DNA of 28,658 nt from UBA7332 sp051648105 (GTDB lineage: Bacteria; Bacteroidota; Bacteroidia; Bacteroidales; UBA7332). This document shows, piece after piece, positions 1-6,864 of this stretch. Numbering within the stretch: position 1 is the stretch's first letter; each line of letters opens with the position of its first letter. The position numbers and the translations under genes were made by a program. The stretch lies in the NCBI GenBank assembly GCA_051648105.1, contig JBOFEN010000095.1, positions 1 through 28,658 on the forward strand, written 5' to 3'. The notes under the pieces were generated by a model, which was not told the DNA's origin, ran no database searches, and saw only the letters and a list, made by a program, of their open reading frames with translations.

Positions 1-104
1 AACTTAGAAATTATATTTGGTGGTATAACAATAAAAGAATTAAACTGAGATTAAAAGGAATGAGCCCGGTGCAATACCGAGCTCACTATAATATAAATTA
101 TTAA
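1..104 (+). CDS. IS3-family transposase (OrfB), 3' end only
   Basis: Frame 3 reads 33 codons to a TAA at 102-104 and ends YNNKRIKLRLKGMSPVQYR followed by AHYNINY. The pattern YNNKRI...LKGMSPVQYR is the characteristic C-terminus of the DDE integrase (OrfB) of IS3-family elements, especially the IS150 group. Only the last part is present because the window begins inside the gene, so neither the DDE residues nor the OrfA frameshift region can be judged. The stop codon lies 5 bases before a 25-bp terminal inverted repeat, the spacing expected at the right end of such an element. Whether the copy is intact depends on sequence left of the window. Confidence 0.88.
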   Translation, partial: LRNYIWWYNNKRIKLRLKGMSPVQYRAHYNINY

Positions 105-109
105 TTTAT

Positions 110-134
110 AGTCCAACTTTTGGGGGTCACTACA
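110..134 (+). repeat. Right terminal inverted repeat of the IS3-family element
   Basis: Read on the minus strand, 134 to 110 begins TGTAGTGACCCCCAAAAGTT and continues GGACT. This matches the usual IS3/IS150-group terminus (TG at the tip, then a run of C and AAAAGTTGGAC). The insertion therefore ends at about 134, and the next bases (ATTA) could be part of a 3-4 bp target duplication. The left end is outside the window, so the duplication cannot be confirmed. Confidence 0.82.
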
Positions 135-281
135 ATTAGGATTCAGCCCTTTTTGGTCTCTATATGTTTACTGGATATTGCTCAAGGGGTATACAACTAT
201 ATAGCAATGTTTGATTAGATAAGGTGAGAATGGTATGAATATAGAAGTTTATTGAATGGTGGTATGAATAAGTGAGGAGTA

Positions 282-630
282 CCCATTTTGTAAAATTGCT
301 GTTGCCTCATCAAATTTCAAACTCTGTGAGAAAAATATCTGTTTTTGTCATTGCCATCAAGCCGTGTTAACAATTGAACGCTCTCTATTTTACCTATTAT
401 TTATAAAAGCGGATATAGTTCACTCTAAATAGCACTCTTTTTGCTGTATTAGCCCCAATATTAAGATAAAATTTCCGGTTGCAATAGAATCCTATTGCAA
501 CCTATTGCAACCGCCTATTGCAACCCTCAATGGCTTGATTATTAGAGAGTGTTGCAATATGGCAATAGAAATCACCAAAACTAAGACTCTGTGAGGGAAT
601 TTTGCCATTTCATTAATAGTGATTTGTTAA
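282..630. repeat. Paralogous non-coding element, copy 1 (word CTATTGCAACC)
   Basis: The left flank (282-346) and right flank (577-630) are almost identical to those of the second copy at 1395-1745. The interior (347-576, 230 bp) is diverged but keeps the same plan. It has seven copies of an 11-bp word: CATTGCCAT at 349-357, inverted at 477-487, direct at 492-502, 502-512 and 515-525, then inverted at 551-559 and 560-568. The 477-502 pair forms an 11-bp palindrome around AATC. The outermost copies pair exactly (ATTGCCAT at 350-357 with ATGGCAAT at 559-566). The box ACTCTGTGAG stands in both flanks, at 321-330 and 586-595. The strand and the function are unknown. An iteron-like protein-binding region, a structured RNA or a miniature mobile element would all fit. 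Confidence 0.85.
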
Positions 631-708
631 ATTGGTGTTGTTTGTTAACGCTCCAAGCTCTATAGTTATGCTGAAGTTGGTGTCTGTAATTTAGCCTCAG
701 CCTAACTG

Positions 709-753
709 CTAGTCCGGCACCGCCTAACTCCACTTTAGGCAGTGCCGGACTAG
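709..753. repeat. Strong hairpin / palindromic repeat following element 1
   Basis: The arms CTAGTCCGGCAC (709-720) and GTGCCGGACTAG (742-753) pair perfectly. After one C-A mismatch, GCCTAA (722-727) pairs with TTAGGC (735-740), leaving a 7-base loop. The mismatch becomes a G-U pair if the minus strand is transcribed. It lies about 80 bp after element 1, as the 1830-1858 hairpin lies after element 2, and both share the word CACnGCCTAA. There is no adjacent T-run and no nearby gene that needs a terminator. Confidence 0.75.
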
Positions 754-1004
754 TGGTTTCCCTCAGCCTTCTTATCCACCCCCTTTCATGCTTTTTCTCT
801 GCTTACTTTCTATCTATTCACAGACAAGCTATGGATATAGTTATTGACTGGACATGATTTGTCGATTTGGTTTAAATTCAAAAAAATACGAATTCGTGAT
901 ATTCACTTTCTGATGGTAAGGAATATCCTATCTTGAGCACAACCTTTTGTTGTATAACGATGCTCCGTACTAATTATTTTATTAATATCAAAACAAATGC
1001 ACAG

Positions 1005-1046
1005 CAAATATTTCGTTTTTCAAATATTCGAAAAATGAGATATTTG
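1005..1046. repeat. Near-perfect 42-bp palindrome
   Basis: Twenty-one positions pair around the centre at 1025/1026: eighteen Watson-Crick, two T-G wobbles (valid on the plus strand) and one A-C mismatch. The inner part reads TTTTTCAAATATTCGAAAAA. The outer arms are CAAATAT and ATATTTG. It could be a dimeric protein-binding site, a cruciform, or a plus-strand RNA hairpin. No T-tract follows, so a simple terminator is unlikely. Confidence 0.65.
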
Positions 1047-1200
1047 TCTTGAAATAATTTGGAGGAGGCTTGTTGCTAGCCTATTTTTGCAGGTTCGACT
1101 AGAAGTATTAATCTATGATATTCCGTTGAGAAGATGCCTGGAATCAGTATTAACCAACAATAAAACAGCACACACTGCCTAATTTTGCACTGAGTTTTGG

Positions 1201-1266
1201 GTGCAAAGTCAAAGGCTTTAGGGTACAAACTCAAAGAGTTTTACACCTAAACTCACAGCCTTTTTT
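1201..1266. repeat. Three imperfect 22-bp tandem repeats
   Basis: Units 1201-1222, 1223-1244 and 1245-1266 share the pattern GTnCAAAnTCAAAGnnTTT, with the third most diverged. A partial fourth (TTTGCACTGAGTTTT) precedes them at about 1184-1198. The middle unit is itself palindromic (AAACTCAAAGAGTTT). The word CACTGCCTAA, also found in both hairpins of this region, lies just upstream at 1173-1182. Porphyromonas gingivalis has miniature mobile elements (BrickBuilt) built on 22-23 bp tandem repeats. Any kinship here is inference. Confidence 0.6.
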
Positions 1267-1394
1267 CTCCACGGATGGGAACTTCGTTACCACTACGCAA
1301 TATCAATTTACAATGCTGAATGTGTAACTCATAATTGAGGGGGGTATTCACGCTGATCCCGCAGATCTTTTCTTACTAACCTATAAGCATCTTT

Positions 1395-1745
1395 CCCATA
1401 TTGTAAAATCCATTCACCACCCCCAAATTTCAAACTCTGTGAGAAAAATATCTGTTTTTTCTATCTACATCTCTGCTGTTTAACAGATGAGCCGACTATT
1501 ATTTACTATTGGATTATTATACAAATGCAATGTTAAAGCAGAACAGTCAATCTCTGTTAATAGTAGATTGGAATTTATTATAATTCAAAACATGTAGATA
1601 GGATCCTATCTACATGCTATCTACATGGCTATCTACATGCTTAATTGTCTGATAATCATTAGGGATGTAGATAGTGTAGATAGAAAACACTAAAACTAAG
1701 ACTCTGTGAGGGAATTTTGCCGTTTCATTAATAGTGATTTGTTAA
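1395..1745. repeat. Paralogous non-coding element, copy 2 (word CTATCTACATG)
   Basis: This has the same flanks as copy 1, offset by 1113 bp on the left (1395-1459) and 1115 bp on the right (1692-1745). The 232-bp interior is arranged identically: CTATCTACATC at 1461-1471, inverted at 1591-1601, direct at 1606-1616, 1617-1627 and 1629-1639, then inverted at 1664-1674 and 1675-1683. The central palindrome 1591-1616 surrounds GATC. The outermost words pair over 9 bp (CTATCTACA with TGTAGATAG), and four flanking T-A pairs extend the stem. Both words begin CTAT and differ in the remaining seven bases. The short spacer after the third direct copy (1640-1663) still resembles its counterpart at 526-550, so the two are true paralogues. 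ACTCTGTGAG boxes are at 1434-1443 and 1701-1710. Confidence 0.85.
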
Positions 1746-1829
1746 TTCAGGCTTTTATCTTAACTCTAAAATTAAAGTTGTCAAGTAGCTGCTTTCATAC
1801 TAATAAATAGGCTAGGGATGATAACAGAA

Positions 1830-1858
1830 CCGCCACTGCCTAAATTAGACAGTGGCGG
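1830..1858 (-). terminator. Hairpin after element 2; possible surE-lpxB terminator
   Basis: CCGCCACTG (1830-1838) pairs with CAGTGGCGG (1850-1858). The stem continues through a C-A mismatch into CTAA/TTAG. On the minus strand the mismatch is a U-G pair, so the fold is best as minus-strand RNA. It lies about 70 bases beyond the lpxB stop and is followed by the modestly T-rich TTCTGTTATC, so it could end the surE-lpxB transcript. It shares its inner word with the hairpin at 709-753, so a dispersed repeat is an equal alternative. Confidence 0.45.
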
Positions 1859-1928
1859 AAACAATATTATGGTAAGGCTTTATTCAAGCACTTGCCCCAT
1901 TTCTCTATTCACTCTATATGTTGAGTTA

Positions 1929-3047
1929 TTATTTTCTAAGTAGTGAAGTTATCATCTCTGCTGCACGATCAGGAGCTTTATTCTCACCAATCTTTTTGCG
2001 CATTAAATCATAACCATCTATCATCTCCTTGCGATAGTTGTCGTCAAGTAGAAGTAGTTCCAATTCATCTTTGATATTCTTAGCCGAGGCCTTATATCCT
2101 AGAAGTTCGCGAACAACCCCCTTGTCTGCAATAAGGTTTACTAGAGATACCCAGTATACTTTCAGAAAAGAGCGATAGGCTTTATATACTATTTTTCCAC
2201 CAGGGACAAAGTATACAACAGCTTGAGGAGTGCCAAAAAGAGCACATTCGAGTGTTGCAGTACCTGAGGTTACCAATGCAGCATGAGCAGAGTTGAGTAC
2301 TGTGTAGGTTTTGTTGAAAAGAATCTCCACAGCTCTATCTCCAATAATGTTATCGTAGAACTCCTTATCTATTGATGGAGCAGCAGCAATTATTGGGTGA
2401 TAGTCAGGAAAGGCTAAGGCAGCCTCCAACATCTGAGGTAGATTGTCTCTAATCTCATGCTTTCGACTACCACATAATATTGCAATTATAGGTTTGTCTC
2501 TAACTATTTTGTGTTCACTCTCATTCTCCTTTGAAAGGAATTGTTTTACCTCATCAAGTGATGGGTTGCCTACATAGTCAACAGAGTATTCGTGTTTTTT
2601 GAAATAGTCAACCTCAAAAGGGAGTATGGAGAATATTCTATCAACATCCCTTTTTATTCTCTTTATTCTTCCTTCCTTCCATGCCCATATCTTAGGTGAG
2701 ATATAGTAGTAGACAGGCTTATGTAGTTCACTCTTTACAAACTCTGCAATCTTGAGGTTGAAGCCTGGATAGTCCACAGGTATCACTACGTCTGGGTCAA
2801 ATCGTCTTATCTCACTCTTGCAGAGTCTCATGTTGTTTAGTATAGGCCTTATGTTGCGTATCACCGTTATGAATCCCATGAATGCCATCTCTCGATAGTG
2901 AAGAAGAAGTTCGCCACCTACTGAAGCCATAGCGTCACCACCGAAGAACTTGAACTCAGCTTCAGGGTCACGCTCCTTAATAGCTCTCATAAGGTGCGAG
3001 GCGTGAAGATCGCCAGAGGCCTCACCTGCTATAAGGAAATACTTCAT
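1929..3047 (-). CDS. lpxB: Lipid-A-disaccharide synthase LpxB
   Basis: This glycosyltransferase (family GT19) joins UDP-2,3-diacylglucosamine and lipid X to make the lipid A disaccharide at the inner face of the cytoplasmic membrane. The 372-residue product has the usual family length. It opens with the signature GEASGDLHA (residues 8-16), has the PVDYPGFN and YYISPKIWAW motifs in the N-terminal half, and a donor-site region with AALVTSGTATLECAL and the following TPQAVVY. The start ATG overlaps the surE stop by one base (TAATG), so the two are probably translationally coupled in one transcript. There is no signal peptide, as expected for a peripheral membrane enzyme. No key motif appears missing. 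Confidence 0.96.
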   Translation of the reverse strand: MKYFLIAGEASGDLHASHLMRAIKERDPEAEFKFFGGDAMASVGGELLLHYREMAFMGFITVIRNIRPILNNMRLCKSEIRRFDPDVVIPVDYPGFNLKIAEFVKSELHKPVYYYISPKIWAWKEGRIKRIKRDVDRIFSILPFEVDYFKKHEYSVDYVGNPSLDEVKQFLSKENESEHKIVRDKPIIAILCGSRKHEIRDNLPQMLEAALAFPDYHPIIAAAPSIDKEFYDNIIGDRAVEILFNKTYTVLNSAHAALVTSGTATLECALFGTPQAVVYFVPGGKIVYKAYRSFLKVYWVSLVNLIADKGVVRELLGYKASAKNIKDELELLLLDDNYRKEMIDGYDLMRKKIGENKAPDRAAEMITSLLRK

Positions 3048-3817
3048 TAGTCTAGTTTAAGAGTGTCACTGATTTGCTTCATAGCTTCATCAGCTGTTAG
3101 GTCTATCTTTGTTGGTACGATAGTGGCATACCCTTGAGATAACCAGTGGTCATCGGTATTTGTAAGATGTGGCTTACGATTTACAGGCATACCAGTCAGC
3201 CAATAGTAGTTCTTACCTCTTGGGTCTTTGCATGCTTCAAACTCCTCAATCCAATAAGTCTCAGCTTGACGACACACTTTGTGCCCTTTTAGCTCATCAA
3301 CAGTTGGATAGTTTACATTAAGACAAACACCCTCAGGTAATCCACCCTCTAGTACACTCTTTGTTATCGATCTTATAGAGTCTATACAGTAATCAAAGTC
3401 AGCCTCGCTGTCGTGTGATTCAATAGAGAAGCCAATAGAAGGTATACCGTGTATGCACCCTTCAAGTACTGCACCCATTGTTCCAGAGTAAAGCACATTT
3501 ACTGAGGCATTTGATCCATGATTAACACCAGAGAGAATGATATCTGGTTTTCGTGGTGACATTTTATTTAGTGCCAGTTTGATACAGTCTACAGGAGTTC
3601 CAGTACACTTGTAGATCCTTATGTATTCGCTATCTTTTACTTTAGTTACACGAACAGGTATAGTAATAGTTATCGCACTAGACATACCAGAGCGAGGACC
3701 ATCTGGAGCAATAACAATAACATCCCCAAGGTGGCTAACAGCGTCAATCAAAGAGTTGATACCTTTAGCAGTATAACCATCATCATTGGTTATAAGAATA
3801 GTAGGTCTATTTTCCAT
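3047..3817 (-). CDS. surE: 5'/3'-nucleotidase SurE
   Basis: SurE is a metal-dependent nucleotidase that removes phosphate from nucleoside monophosphates and acts as a stationary-phase survival factor. The N-terminus ILITNDDGYTAKGINSL carries the metal-binding Asp-Asp pair. SGMSSAITIT, GTPVDCIKLAL and SGVNHGSNASVNVLYSGTMGA are the other family blocks. I chose the ATG at 3817 (MENRPTILITN) because the frame extends upstream another 20 codons that look unlike protein and run into the rubrerythrin terminator. The 256-residue product is the usual size. It overlaps lpxB by one base, a pairing common in Bacteroidales, and the two are likely cotranscribed. Confidence 0.94.
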   Translation of the reverse strand: MENRPTILITNDDGYTAKGINSLIDAVSHLGDVIVIAPDGPRSGMSSAITITIPVRVTKVKDSEYIRIYKCTGTPVDCIKLALNKMSPRKPDIILSGVNHGSNASVNVLYSGTMGAVLEGCIHGIPSIGFSIESHDSEADFDYCIDSIRSITKSVLEGGLPEGVCLNVNYPTVDELKGHKVCRQAETYWIEEFEACKDPRGKNYYWLTGMPVNRKPHLTNTDDHWLSQGYATIVPTKIDLTADEAMKQISDTLKLD

Positions 3818-3859
3818 TTTGTTTTTCTTGTTTGAATACGAAGTTAAGTAAAAAAGAGA

Positions 3860-3907
3860 AAATGGGAGACAATTCACATTTTATTAAGTGTGAATCGCCT
3901 CCCATTT
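3860..3907 (-). terminator. Rho-independent terminator of the rubrerythrin gene
   Basis: Two arms, AAATGGGAG...ATTCACA and TGTGAAT...CTCCCATTT, form a long stem with a short loop just past the rubrerythrin stop. On the minus strand the stem is followed by a T-rich run (TTTTCTCTTTTTTA), the normal intrinsic-terminator layout. It separates rubrerythrin from surE. Confidence 0.85.
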
Positions 3908-3913
3908 GCTTTA

Positions 3914-4492
3914 TCAATACCAACTACGCTTAGGCTCAAAGTACGATTGAGGGTGAAGACAAGCAGGGCAATTCTTCAAAGGTTTCTCACCTTCGTGAAC
4001 ATAACCACACTTACGGCATTGCCATAAGATCTCCTCTTCGCGCTCAAAGATAGTACCCGCTTCGATCTGCTCAAGAATTGCGCGGTAGCGCTCTTCGTGC
4101 TCAGCCTCAACTTTTGAGATCATCTTAAAGCAAGTAGCAATGGCAGGGAATCCCTCCTCTTTAGCAACCTCAGCAAAAGCTGGGTAAAGAAGATCCCACT
4201 CCTCGTGCTCACCTTCAGCCGCAGCTAGAAGGTTTTCAGCTGTAGTACCCACCATTCCAGCTGGGTAAGTAGCTGTTATCTCTACCATTCCACCCTCTAA
4301 GAATGAGAAGAATCTTTTAGCATGTTCATGCTCTTGTTCTGCTGTTTCAAGAAATAGTGCAGCGATATATTCGTACCCCTCCTCTTTTGCTTTTTTAGCA
4401 AAGAAGGTGTATCTGTTACGAGCTTGCGATTCGCCAGCGAAAGCTTTCAACAGATTCTGCTCTGTTTTTGTGCCTTTTACACTTTTAGTCAT
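3914..4492 (-). CDS. rbr: Rubrerythrin
   Basis: This di-iron peroxidase reduces hydrogen peroxide in the cytoplasm of anaerobes, with electrons arriving through its rubredoxin-like iron centre. The 192-residue protein has an N-terminal ferritin-like four-helix domain (about 1-150). Glutamate/histidine ligands are seen in GESQAR (E21), AEQEHEH (about 52-57), AEGEHEE (about 93-98) and AEAEHEE (about 129-134). The C-terminal rubredoxin knuckles are C159-x2-C162 and C175-x2-C178. Length and domain order match classical rubrerythrin. It has its own terminator downstream and a separate start region, so it is probably monocistronic. Its presence suits an anaerobic, oxygen-exposed lifestyle. Confidence 0.97.
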   Translation of the reverse strand: MTKSVKGTKTEQNLLKAFAGESQARNRYTFFAKKAKEEGYEYIAALFLETAEQEHEHAKRFFSFLEGGMVEITATYPAGMVGTTAENLLAAAEGEHEEWDLLYPAFAEVAKEEGFPAIATCFKMISKVEAEHEERYRAILEQIEAGTIFEREEEILWQCRKCGYVHEGEKPLKNCPACLHPQSYFEPKRSWY

Positions 4493-4548
4493 AATTAAAA
4501 TACCTAAATTAAGTTAGTTGTTATATTAAATTGAAAGTTACTCAAAAA

Positions 4549-6858
4549 CTATTCGAATAGCTCTCTATTACTTTTAATAATCAAAGTAGAAGGAATGTTT
4601 TCCAGGTGATGGTGCCTCTCCTTCTTTATGGTATTCCATCCATCAAAGCTAAAAATAACTAGATTATTTCCATATAAAGAAGCTTCGTTAATATGTGAAC
4701 TAATTATTACAGCCACTCTTTTGTTCCATTTTGAAGCAAATTTCTTTATGGCACTCTTATTTATTCCACTATACTCGCCCGTAAGCATGATTTGTATAGC
4801 TATATCACCATTTGCTATTATCCTTTCTGCATACTCTAGTAGAAAGATATCTTTTGGATCTGCAATAATAAGCAATATTCTGTCGGCAATAATATCATTT
4901 CGGTGAATATATATTGCAACATCCACATTTGACTCCTCAAAGAAGAGTTCGCTCTTATCTATGAGCAGTTCGTGAGGTGTTAGGAACTCAATGTTTTTGT
5001 TTATTATCTTGTCTATGATTTTATAAACAAATGGTTTGCTTTGAGGTTCATCTATAGGGTTCTTACTCATCTTTATTCCAGCACCAACTAGCAGAAGATC
5101 AAAAGGTTCATTATTTGCTGTCTCGACAATCTCTTGTGTTACGCTATTTGTAACTCTATGTATAGGAGAGATGTCTATGTTTAGGGCTTTTGAACGCTCT
5201 AGCATAGGAGTAAAGTTTGAGTGTCTAAAGTCGCTAATGTGCATAGGGTTAACATCAGTGCCCTGAGTGATATGTAGTGCTGTGATATGCATTTTGGGTG
5301 TTGTGGCACCAAAAAGTCTGTTTGCGAGTGTCATAAGTCTAACGCCACTCTCTGGAACCCCGAAAGAAAGTAGAATATTATAACTAGATTGAGTAATGTG
5401 TACAATTGGTCGTTTACCTCTTTTCTTATAAATCCAGTCAATTAAATTTAGAGCTGGACTAGTCATGAAGGTGGTAACTAGTGCCATTATTACAAGCATA
5501 ACGAATATTGTAGGAGGTAATATCCCCATTTCGTAGCCTATGTTTAGGACAACGAGCTCCATTAACCCTCTTGTGTTCATCAATATTCCGATTGATAGGC
5601 TATCGTGCCAATTCTCACCAGCTAGTTTTGCAGAAAGGGCACCCCCTCCAAATTTACCTAATATTGCAACAGCTGTAAAGATAAGGCACATAATCCATAG
5701 CTCAGGGTTATTTATAAGTCCAATCTCGGTTCTTAGGCCAGTAAACACAAAAAAGAGAGGAAGCAAAAGAACGATTGCTATGTCTTCTACCTTTTCACTC
5801 ATGATTTTTCTGAATCGTAGATTTGGAGCCATAACAACTCCAGCCACAAATGCACCAAATAGTGCATGTATGCCTATAATTTGAGTAACGGTGGCAGAGA
5901 TAATAAGAATTGCGAGGATAAAGGCAATAAAGGTTTTGTTTATCACCTCTTTTCTATTGTATATCCTTCCAAGGCTATTAAGGAAGGGGCGTAGTATGAA
6001 GAACATGAAAAGGCAATATACAATTGATAGGGCTATTGTATAGATAGCACTAACGAAAGAGCCAGCTTTTACAATTGCAATTACTGCTGCAAGAAGGCAC
6101 CATGCAGTGATGTCGTCGTTTGCTGCTGAAGCAATAGCTAGGGTACCAAGATGGCTCTTGATCAAATTGCGCTCTTGAAGTATACGTGCTAATATTGGAA
6201 ATGCTGTCACACTCATTGAAATACCAATGAATAGAGAAAAGGCTAAGTACGAGGTGTGTCCAGCAGCGTATGATTCATAAACGAAATAGCTGAGGAGCAT
6301 TCCCAGAAAGAAGGGTAGCAATATGCTAGCGTGACTAATAAGGAGTGTTTGATTGATCTTCTTTTTAAGTATTGTAAGGTCTAGTTCCATTCCAATTATG
6401 AACATAAATAGTACCAGACCTATCTTGCTCAACCCATCAAGTGCCTCTAGTTTGTCTGCTGCAAAAAGTAATTCAAAGAGTTCGGGATAGAAATATCCAA
6501 ATAGGGATGGTCCCAAAGCTATTCCAGCGACTATCTCTCCTATGACAGTTGGTTGGCCAATCTTGGTGAATATCCAACCGAATAGCCTTGAGAAAAGAAG
6601 AATAACTATTATTTGAATAAGTAGCAGAGTGAGTGGTTCTCCCATCTCATGATTTATAGAGTCCAGGAAGTGACTCCACGAGCTTATCTGTACAGCACTC
6701 TCTTGGGGTGTCGTATCAACAAGTAAGAATTTACTACCATTAATTATTAGTAGTGAGAAAAGAATAGCGAAGATAACTATCATCCCCACATAGTAGACCA
6801 TGTTTGCTCTTCCCTGCTTCATTTGAGAGTAGTTAAAACGTGTAACCTTATCTTGCAT
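4549..6858 (-). CDS. CPA2-family cation/proton antiporter with C-terminal cytoplasmic domain
   Basis: The protein is predicted to exchange Na+ or K+ for protons across the inner membrane. It has one N-terminal hydrophobic segment (about 20-40 from the ATG) followed by roughly twelve more to about residue 485, the Na_H_Exchanger fold. GQPTVIGEIVAGIALGPSLF and FIIGMELDL are typical CPA2 motifs. ASAANDDITAW holds the adjacent Asp pair of the ion site, which in NapA-like members goes with electrogenic Na+/H+ exchange. The remaining 280 residues are soluble and resemble universal-stress-protein-like domains with LLLVGAGI. I prefer the ATG at 6858 over an upstream TTG at 6867 because a promoter-like box covers that TTG. 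Substrate is not decidable from sequence. Confidence 0.9.
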   Translation of the reverse strand: MQDKVTRFNYSQMKQGRANMVYYVGMIVIFAILFSLLIINGSKFLLVDTTPQESAVQISSWSHFLDSINHEMGEPLTLLLIQIIVILLFSRLFGWIFTKIGQPTVIGEIVAGIALGPSLFGYFYPELFELLFAADKLEALDGLSKIGLVLFMFIIGMELDLTILKKKINQTLLISHASILLPFFLGMLLSYFVYESYAAGHTSYLAFSLFIGISMSVTAFPILARILQERNLIKSHLGTLAIASAANDDITAWCLLAAVIAIVKAGSFVSAIYTIALSIVYCLFMFFILRPFLNSLGRIYNRKEVINKTFIAFILAILIISATVTQIIGIHALFGAFVAGVVMAPNLRFRKIMSEKVEDIAIVLLLPLFFVFTGLRTEIGLINNPELWIMCLIFTAVAILGKFGGGALSAKLAGENWHDSLSIGILMNTRGLMELVVLNIGYEMGILPPTIFVMLVIMALVTTFMTSPALNLIDWIYKKRGKRPIVHITQSSYNILLSFGVPESGVRLMTLANRLFGATTPKMHITALHITQGTDVNPMHISDFRHSNFTPMLERSKALNIDISPIHRVTNSVTQEIVETANNEPFDLLLVGAGIKMSKNPIDEPQSKPFVYKIIDKIINKNIEFLTPHELLIDKSELFFEESNVDVAIYIHRNDIIADRILLIIADPKDIFLLEYAERIIANGDIAIQIMLTGEYSGINKSAIKKFASKWNKRVAVIISSHINEASLYGNNLVIFSFDGWNTIKKERHHHLENIPSTLIIKSNRELFE

Positions 6859-6864
6859 TTTGCG

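Larger units (their letters stand above)
135..1928. other. Gene-free 1.8-kb intergenic region rich in repeats
   Basis: No open reading frame of convincing length or composition is present on either strand between the IS end and the lpxB stop, although the rest of the window is densely coding. The stretch holds two paralogous repeat-bearing elements, two related strong hairpins (709-753, 1830-1858), a near-perfect 42-bp palindrome (1005-1046), a 10-bp palindrome ACGAATTCGT (888-897) and a 22-bp tandem array (1201-1266). The remaining bases are AT-rich with nothing recognisable. Possible readings are a repeat nursery beside an insertion sequence, a decayed mobile element, or a cluster of non-coding RNA genes. 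Confidence 0.8.

Noticed and set aside
63..83. GAGC-CGGT / ACCG-GCTC hairpin that looks like a minus-strand terminator
   Set aside because: It lies inside the transposase reading frame (codons for MSPVQYRAH), so coding constraint explains the sequence and no minus-strand gene ends there.
477..525. CRISPR-like direct repeats
   Set aside because: Units are only 11 bp with spacers of 0-2 bp, no unique spacers and no cas genes, so this is not a CRISPR array.
1201..1266. 22-bp tandem units as a minimal CRISPR
   Set aside because: The repeats are contiguous and imperfect, with no spacers between them.
3818..3877. Longer surE start at 3877
   Set aside because: The extra 20 residues are unlike SurE and overlap the rubrerythrin terminator; MENRPTILITNDDG is the natural start.
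5540..5884. 114-codon plus-strand frame inside the antiporter gene
   Set aside because: It is an antisense shadow of a clearly coding membrane-protein gene with no homology-like motif of its own.
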